Of a DNA stretch of 64,000 nt, positions 62,101-64,000 are shown piece after piece. Origin of the DNA: Flavobacteriaceae bacterium (GTDB lineage Bacteria > Bacteroidota > Bacteroidia > Flavobacteriales > Flavobacteriaceae); the NCBI GenBank assembly GCA_027082925.1, contig JALWTD010000013.1, forward strand, positions 1 to 64,000, given 5' to 3'. The notes beneath the pieces were generated by a model. That model made no database searches. It saw only the letters and a program-made list of their open reading frames with translations, and was not told the DNA's origin. Every line of letters starts with the position of its first letter. Within the stretch, counting starts at the first letter, position 1. A program made the translations under genes and the position numbers.

Positions 62101-64000
62101 ATAGCTAAAAAACGATTCTCTGTTTTTAATAGCAAAAATACGCATGTATCTGATAACAAGTTGTTTGAAATTAATACTGATAAGTTTGTTTACCATGCAA
62201 ACGAAATGGTTCAACTTCAAATAGGCTCAGCATCAAAAGACATTTCTGTGACTCTTGAAATTGAAAAACAACACCGTATTGTTACCCGTTATATTATTCA
62301 TTTAAACAACGAAATAAAAACAATAAGTATTCCTGTTTACAAAGAAGACGAAGGTGGATTTGCAATTAAATACCACTACGTAAACTACAATAGTTTTAAA
62401 AGCGGAAGCATCCTTGTTAACGTTCCGTATACCCAAAATAACTTGCAAATAGAAACACTCACTTTTAGAGATAAAATACAACCCGGAAGTAAACAAACTT
62501 GGAGCTTTAAAATTAAAGGAAGCAATAGCACTAAAGTTGCAGCAGAAGTATTGGCATCTATGTATGACGCTTCTTTAGATAAATTTAAGAGTCACGATTG
62601 GAATTTTAACCCTATAACCAGATACGGCTATTATTCAAACATACAAATCAATGCTAGTAAAAGTTTTGGAACTAAAAATTTTGCGATAAGAAACAAACCT
62701 TCTGTATACTATTCCTTTTTTCAGCAACAATACGATGCCTTAAATTGGTTTGGTTTTAGTTTTAGAAATAACTCTTACACAAATCGGTATTACTTAACAA
62801 AAACAAAAAAAGCAATTAAAAGTGAACGTGCGAAATACGACAAAATAATTAGCGGAACCGTGACCGATGAGAGTGGACCTTTACCAGGTGTAAACATAAC
62901 TATTCGTGGAACCAACTTTGGCACACAAACCGACTTTGATGGACATTATAGCATTAAAGTAAAAAGTGGCGATCAACTGGTTTTTAGTTTTATAGGAATG
63001 ATAACCGCTTCAAAAGTTATAGGAAATCAGTCTAAAATAGACGTACAACTTGAAGCGTCTGAAGAGCATTTAGATGAAGTGGTAGTTACTGCATTGGGCA
63101 TTAAAAGGAATAATAAAGCACTCGGATATTCAGTTTCAACGGTTTTTTCAGATAAAATTGCTGCAACCGACGACATTGCAACTATTTTAGCCGGAAAAGT
63201 TTCCGGTGTTCAAATTACAGGTGCCGCAGGTGCTTCAGACAAAATTACAATACGAGGAATGAGCAGTGCTTCTACTAAAAATAAACTTCTTTTTATTGTT
63301 GATGGCGTTCCTGTAGAAGATTTTGATATTGAAGCTAATGAACTTGCCGGTTTAAGCATTTTAAAAGGAACCGAAGCTGTTGCTTTATACGGTGCTAAAG
63401 CCGCTAATGGTGTAATTATTATTAGTACCAAAAAAGGACAAGAAACACTTGATTTACAACTATCTAAAGTAAATGCTCGAAAAAACTTTAATGAAACTGC
63501 TTTCTTTTATCCGCATCTAAAAACCGATAAAAATGGGGAAATACAATTTTCGTTTAACACACCTGAATCTTTAACTCGATGGAAATTACAATTATTAGCA
63601 CATACTAAAAACTTAGAAATCGCCATTAAAAGTTTATCAACCATTACTCAAAAAGAGCTTATGGTTACACCCAATGCACCTCGATTTTTACGAGAAGGAG
63701 ATCAAATTGTGTTTTCTAGTAAAATAAGTAATTTAACCAAAAATAGTATGCAAGGATTGGCTGTCTTACTATTAACAAATGTAATTACAGGTGCAAAAAT
63801 AAATACCATCACAAAAGAAACGCCAAAACAACATTTTTCAATTGCTAAAAATGGAAATACCACAGTAAACTGGACATTAAAAATACCTGATAGTATTCAG
63901 GCCATTCAGTACAAAGTTATTGCCACAGCAGGCAATTTTTCTGATGGAGAACAAAATATATTACCTGTACTATCAAACAGAATGCTTATTACAGAAACAT
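59167..64000 (+). CDS. Alpha-2-macroglobulin-like secreted giant with inserted SusC-type plug cassette (3' truncated)
   Basis: An uninterrupted frame of more than 1600 codons that runs off the right edge. The start is TTG 59167, giving signal peptide MKNYLPKTKTINFILLAFTC and onward to about residue 30. There is no lipobox, so it is not an obvious lipoprotein. The N-terminal part is helical. The MG2 hallmark TDRSIYRPGQTVYFKG is at 606-621, and beta-sandwich domains continue to about 1215. Residues 1227-1310 are a carboxypeptidase-regulatory-like domain, followed by EVVVTALGIKR and a TonB-plug domain to about 1425. The macroglobulin A2M domain then begins (RKNFNETAFFYPHL from 1438, RWKLQLLAHT from 1471). 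No barrel follows the plug. The thioester region, if any, is beyond the window. Confidence 0.88.
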   Translation, partial: MKNYLPKTKTINFILLAFTCFTLSVLQSQNTSNYPELWQKVQRFEIKKLPKSASEIVDSIYHKASLENNSPQLIKSLIYQSKFALILKENAHLQVIQHLKNEISRASAPTKNILESILGDLYWQYYQQNRWKFYKRTTSSEKMDSLDFRTWDLQTLFITVHNHYQNSLKNSDLLKKTTLKLFNNILVLSKNSKQFRPTLYDFLAYRAIDFYKNKENYLTRPSYKFEINDTRLLGSIQEFIAATIPTKDSLSQHLHAVKLYQDLSVFHLNDKNPAAFINLTLNRLRFIKNNAVFENKDSVYLNTLLNLKNKYKKHEASSNINFEIAQIYYELSSKYVPKTNTKNQFKRQDALKECEQAIALFPKATGTKKCKVLKNKILQLHLAITAEKYIPINTPSRLLVAYKNINNLYFYAVKINNKQQEVYSKIYNDSARVAFIKKLIVTKKWDAHLKNEHDYQIHKTEILVPELPQGRYLILATPNNPKILPNKTIAFSILQVTNLALVENHNNGEYHYQIVDRNTGNPIKKASVNLKNYNTGRYNKPLNKNFKTNEFGQFSYKSRKDYSNIIITANHGNDTATFGDYYFYKHQKRDYQDDDEEIIIKSFLFTDRSIYRPGQTVYFKGIFIKKIGDKTSLFTNEYVEIILEDPNGEDVKQLDLKINEYGSVSGEFKLPSSGLTGQYTIYIDESYEYDSKFYDNEDFYFEDEYDFTIAVEEYKRPKFEAIFNPVKETYQLNDSITVKGTAEAFSGSKISHAKVAYRVVRTANFPIWYNWYASNYFDSPKLEITHGETETDENGLYNITFKAIPDLEIPKENMPTFNYKVYADITDINGETHSAETIVKVGYHSLTISANIAAKVDQLKTDNVLTISSNNLNGEFVPTKGTLKIYKLKSPQNPLRERPWSEPDYQLFTENEFRNYFPHDPFTEDENVEKNWKKGPLVAEYNFDTGKSKKIILENMKEWVTGKYLLIAEGNDKFGQQIIAKKRFSVFNSKNTHVSDNKLFEINTDKFVYHANEMVQLQIGSASKDISVTLEIEKQHRIVTRYIIHLNNEIKTISIPVYKEDEGGFAIKYHYVNYNSFKSGSILVNVPYTQNNLQIETLTFRDKIQPGSKQTWSFKIKGSNSTKVAAEVLASMYDASLDKFKSHDWNFNPITRYGYYSNIQINASKSFGTKNFAIRNKPSVYYSFFQQQYDALNWFGFSFRNNSYTNRYYLTKTKKAIKSERAKYDKIISGTVTDESGPLPGVNITIRGTNFGTQTDFDGHYSIKVKSGDQLVFSFIGMITASKVIGNQSKIDVQLEASEEHLDEVVVTALGIKRNNKALGYSVSTVFSDKIAATDDIATILAGKVSGVQITGAAGASDKITIRGMSSASTKNKLLFIVDGVPVEDFDIEANELAGLSILKGTEAVALYGAKAANGVIIISTKKGQETLDLQLSKVNARKNFNETAFFYPHLKTDKNGEIQFSFNTPESLTRWKLQLLAHTKNLEIAIKSLSTITQKELMVTPNAPRFLREGDQIVFSSKISNLTKNSMQGLAVLLLTNVITGAKINTITKETPKQHFSIAKNGNTTVNWTLKIPDSIQAIQYKVIATAGNFSDGEQNILPVLSNRMLITET

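Noticed and set aside
59167-64000. Possible frameshift or misassembly joining a macroglobulin gene to a susC fragment
   Set aside because: The frame is continuous on both sides of the cassette with no stop, no repeat at the joints and clear DNA divergence from both susC genes in the window.

Overview
The window comes from an AT-rich member of the Bacteroidota, almost certainly a Flavobacteriaceae species. The reasons are: SusC/SusD-type TonB-dependent uptake pairs; promoter boxes of the TAnnTTTG type; start regions without Shine-Dalgarno motifs; one fused str-S10-spc-alpha ribosomal protein cluster that runs on into carA and eno; and typical flavobacterial families (DUF4442, AIM24/TIGR00266, PspC plus GIN lipoprotein, DUF7033-type deacetylase, Mpl-like ligase, SusD-like family 2 lipoproteins). 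I see no rRNA, tRNA, CRISPR array, phage or insertion sequence. The genus cannot be named from this sequence alone.

Layout. 1-460 is non-coding and holds two unrelated short tandem arrays (16-bp and 15-bp units). 461-1596 encodes an ECF sigma factor and a four-helix membrane protein. 1635-2900 (minus) holds an AIM24-family and a DUF4442 protein. 3048-6334 is an envelope-type module: DUF4870 membrane protein, PadR regulator, large PspC protein and a GIN lipoprotein. 6414-8767 (minus) is arginase, a citrulline-hydrolase-like enzyme (CtlX type) and an Rrf2 regulator. 8861-14270 (minus) has central metabolism: two structurally different citrate synthases, enolase and CarA. 14365-31360 (minus) is one long ribosomal unit, rpsL to rplQ, with fusA, secY, infA and rpoA. 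It starts at a good consensus promoter (31419-31449) and ends at a strong terminator (14313-14343). Inside it are three unusually long or structured gaps (before rplC, rpsH and rpsD) that are candidate autoregulatory leaders.

31520-44136 (plus) is an Omp85-like barrel gene followed by two independently terminated SusC/SusD loci. The second carries an extra surface lipoprotein. 44225-49439 holds a conserved secreted protein, RlmB, a rhomboid protease, RarA, a secreted hypothetical protein and a YjjG-like phosphatase. 49511-54045 is a small surface-glycan cluster (glycosyltransferase, flippase, GNAT/FemAB-like enzyme, deacetylase). 54073-59041 has RadC, TrkA-TrkH potassium uptake and an Mpl-like peptidoglycan recycling ligase. 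From 59167 to the right edge runs an incomplete giant secreted alpha-2-macroglobulin-like gene. It carries a SusC-type carboxypeptidase-regulatory plus TonB-plug cassette at the position where a bait region normally sits.

The most interesting points are: (1) the terminator-bearing leader between rpsJ and rplC, with two tiny tandem ORFs just in front of the hairpin; (2) the plug cassette inside the macroglobulin; (3) candidate leaders before rpsD and rpsH; (4) the paired tandem arrays with mutually complementary cores at the left edge; (5) the near-identical 5' ends of the two susC genes.
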